Origin: Halobacillus sp. Marseille-P3879
GTDB taxonomy: Bacteria; Bacillota; Bacilli; Bacillales; Halobacillaceae
DNA: 64,000 nt
Reading direction: 5' to 3'
NCBI RefSeq assembly: GCF_900240285.1
Contig: NZ_OESS01000002.1
Location: 930,001-994,000, forward strand
A model generated the notes under the pieces. That model was not told the DNA's origin. It ran no database searches and worked only from the letters and a program-made list of their open reading frames with translations. Below, piece after piece: positions 63,150-64,000 of this stretch. The position numbers and the translations under genes were made by a program. Numbering within the stretch: position 1 is the stretch's first letter; each line of letters begins with the position of its first letter.

Positions 63150-64000
63150 GTGATCACAATACACCCGGACAATACGTTTTTACCAAAACTCTCGCAACGC
63201 CTTGAAGAATCGGATTCCCTTTGCAGCTATGAAGAATTTAAGCTCGCTTGGCAGGGACTTAAGCTTCAATCCATTCCTCAGTTTGAGGGTGTACTAGCCT
63301 TAAATCAGCTGCCGCACATCCAATTTCTTGAACACCAGATTGATGCCTGTAACAAAGTAGTTCATGAAATGAGCGGAAGAGCGATCCTTGCAGACGAAGT
63401 AGGTCTTGGAAAAACACTCGAAGCCGGTTTAATCCTAAAAGAATACATGATTAGGGGAATGGCAAAAAAAGTATTGATCCTCACTCCCGCTTCGTTGGTT
63501 AATCAGTGGATGCAGGAACTCAGTGAGAAGTTCTATATTCAAGCAGCCTCTCCGAGAAAAAAACATGCTGACTGGAAGCACTGGGATATAACCGTAACTT
63601 CTATAGATATGGCCAAAAGAGAGCAGCACAAAGAGGAAATTCTATCTATTTCTTATGACATGATTATTATTGATGAAGCGCACAAACTGAAAAACCATCA
63701 AACGAAAAACTTTCAATTTGTGAAACAATTGAAGAAGACATATTGTCTGTTACTTACAGCGACCCCTATCCAAAATAAATTAAGTGACTTATTTAATTTA
63801 GTGTCAATACTTAAACCGGGCTATTTAGGTGATTTAACAGAATTTAAAAAGAAATATAAGAATACATCTCTTGAGGAGGAAGATACCCAGAACCATATTC
63901 ATTCGCTTTTAGGCAAACTAATGATAAGGAACCTTCGAAAAGACACCGGTCTGGATGCTTCGAAACGTAAAGTCAAAAACATTACTTTGAACTTTAATGA
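63150..64000 (+). CDS. yqhH: SNF2-family DNA/RNA helicase (YqhH-like), 5' part
   Basis: Starts at a GTG at 63150 with AAGGAGGAAT 6 to 7 nt upstream and is still open at the right edge (at least 283 residues). ILADEVGLGKTLEAGLILKE (Walker A), VLILTPASLVNQWMQEL (motif Ia), MIIIDEAHKLKNHQTKNFQF (DEAH) and LLTATPIQNKLSDLFNLVSI identify the SNF2 helicase domain. In Bacillus a YqhH-type helicase lies divergent from gcvT, as here. Substrate unknown; the C-terminal helicase half is outside the window. Confidence 0.93.
   Translation, partial: MITIHPDNTFLPKLSQRLEESDSLCSYEEFKLAWQGLKLQSIPQFEGVLALNQLPHIQFLEHQIDACNKVVHEMSGRAILADEVGLGKTLEAGLILKEYMIRGMAKKVLILTPASLVNQWMQELSEKFYIQAASPRKKHADWKHWDITVTSIDMAKREQHKEEILSISYDMIIIDEAHKLKNHQTKNFQFVKQLKKTYCLLLTATPIQNKLSDLFNLVSILKPGYLGDLTEFKKKYKNTSLEEEDTQNHIHSLLGKLMIRNLRKDTGLDASKRKVKNITLNFN

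Noticed and set aside
1-64000. tRNA or rRNA genes
   Set aside because: None was recognised; the prophage junction visible here is beside spo0A, not a tRNA.

Overview
The window is a piece of a low-GC Gram-positive, endospore-forming Bacillaceae chromosome carrying the integrase-proximal part of an integrated siphovirus. The host half has the sporulation genes spo0A, spoIVB and the full spoIIIA operon. Its backbone gene order (recN-argR-tlyA-dxs, ispA-xseB-xseA-folD-nusB, accC-accB, efp, aroQ, mntR, gcv) is typical of Bacillus relatives. An OLE RNA with its partner gene oapA lies between ispA and dxs, and a B12-dependent ribonucleotide reductase is present. Together these point to a halophilic or alkaliphilic genus such as Halobacillus, Pontibacillus, Thalassobacillus or Alkalihalobacillus; the genus is inference.

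Bases 1 to about 30,150 are prophage, almost all on the minus strand, continuing off the left edge. Read from the integrase inward, it has a tyrosine integrase beside spo0A and a one-gene plus-strand Xre-type regulator flanked by palindromic operators. A very small early region follows: four small proteins and a possible replication initiator with iteron-like repeats upstream. Next is an 896-residue protein with the catalytic signature of YonO/QDE-1-type RNA polymerases. A string of accessory genes comes after it (HNH-like protein, DUF4429/SHOCT protein, coiled coil, NlpC/P60-like hydrolase, lipoprotein, RHH protein). Then comes a standard HK97-type packaging and head module (HNH, TerS, TerL, portal, protease, capsid). 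The siphovirus connector and tail module ends the visible part: adaptor, stopper, gp10-like, terminator, tail tube, G/GT chaperones with a canonical A AAA AAC slippery site, tape measure, Dit, Tal and a DUF859-type structural protein. Lysis genes and the distal attachment site are outside the window.

Bases 30,194 to 64,000 are conserved host backbone, nearly all on the minus strand. They run from spo0A-spoIVB and the recN-argR-tlyA-dxs-oapA-OLE-ispA-xseBA-folD-nusB-yqhY-accCB block to the spoIIIAA-AH operon (with a likely sigma-E promoter). Then follow efp, an M24 peptidase, aroQ, yqhR, an SA1362-type protein, a patatin phospholipase, mntR, nrdJ (two NrdR boxes 31 bp apart), a rhodanese and the glycine-cleavage operon gcvT-gcvPA-gcvPB under a tandem glycine riboswitch. 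The start of an SNF2-type helicase runs off the right edge.

The most interesting items are the YonO-like single-chain RNA polymerase in a compact siphovirus prophage that shows no other replication or transcription machinery, the iteron and operator repeat families around it, and the OLE RNA locus.
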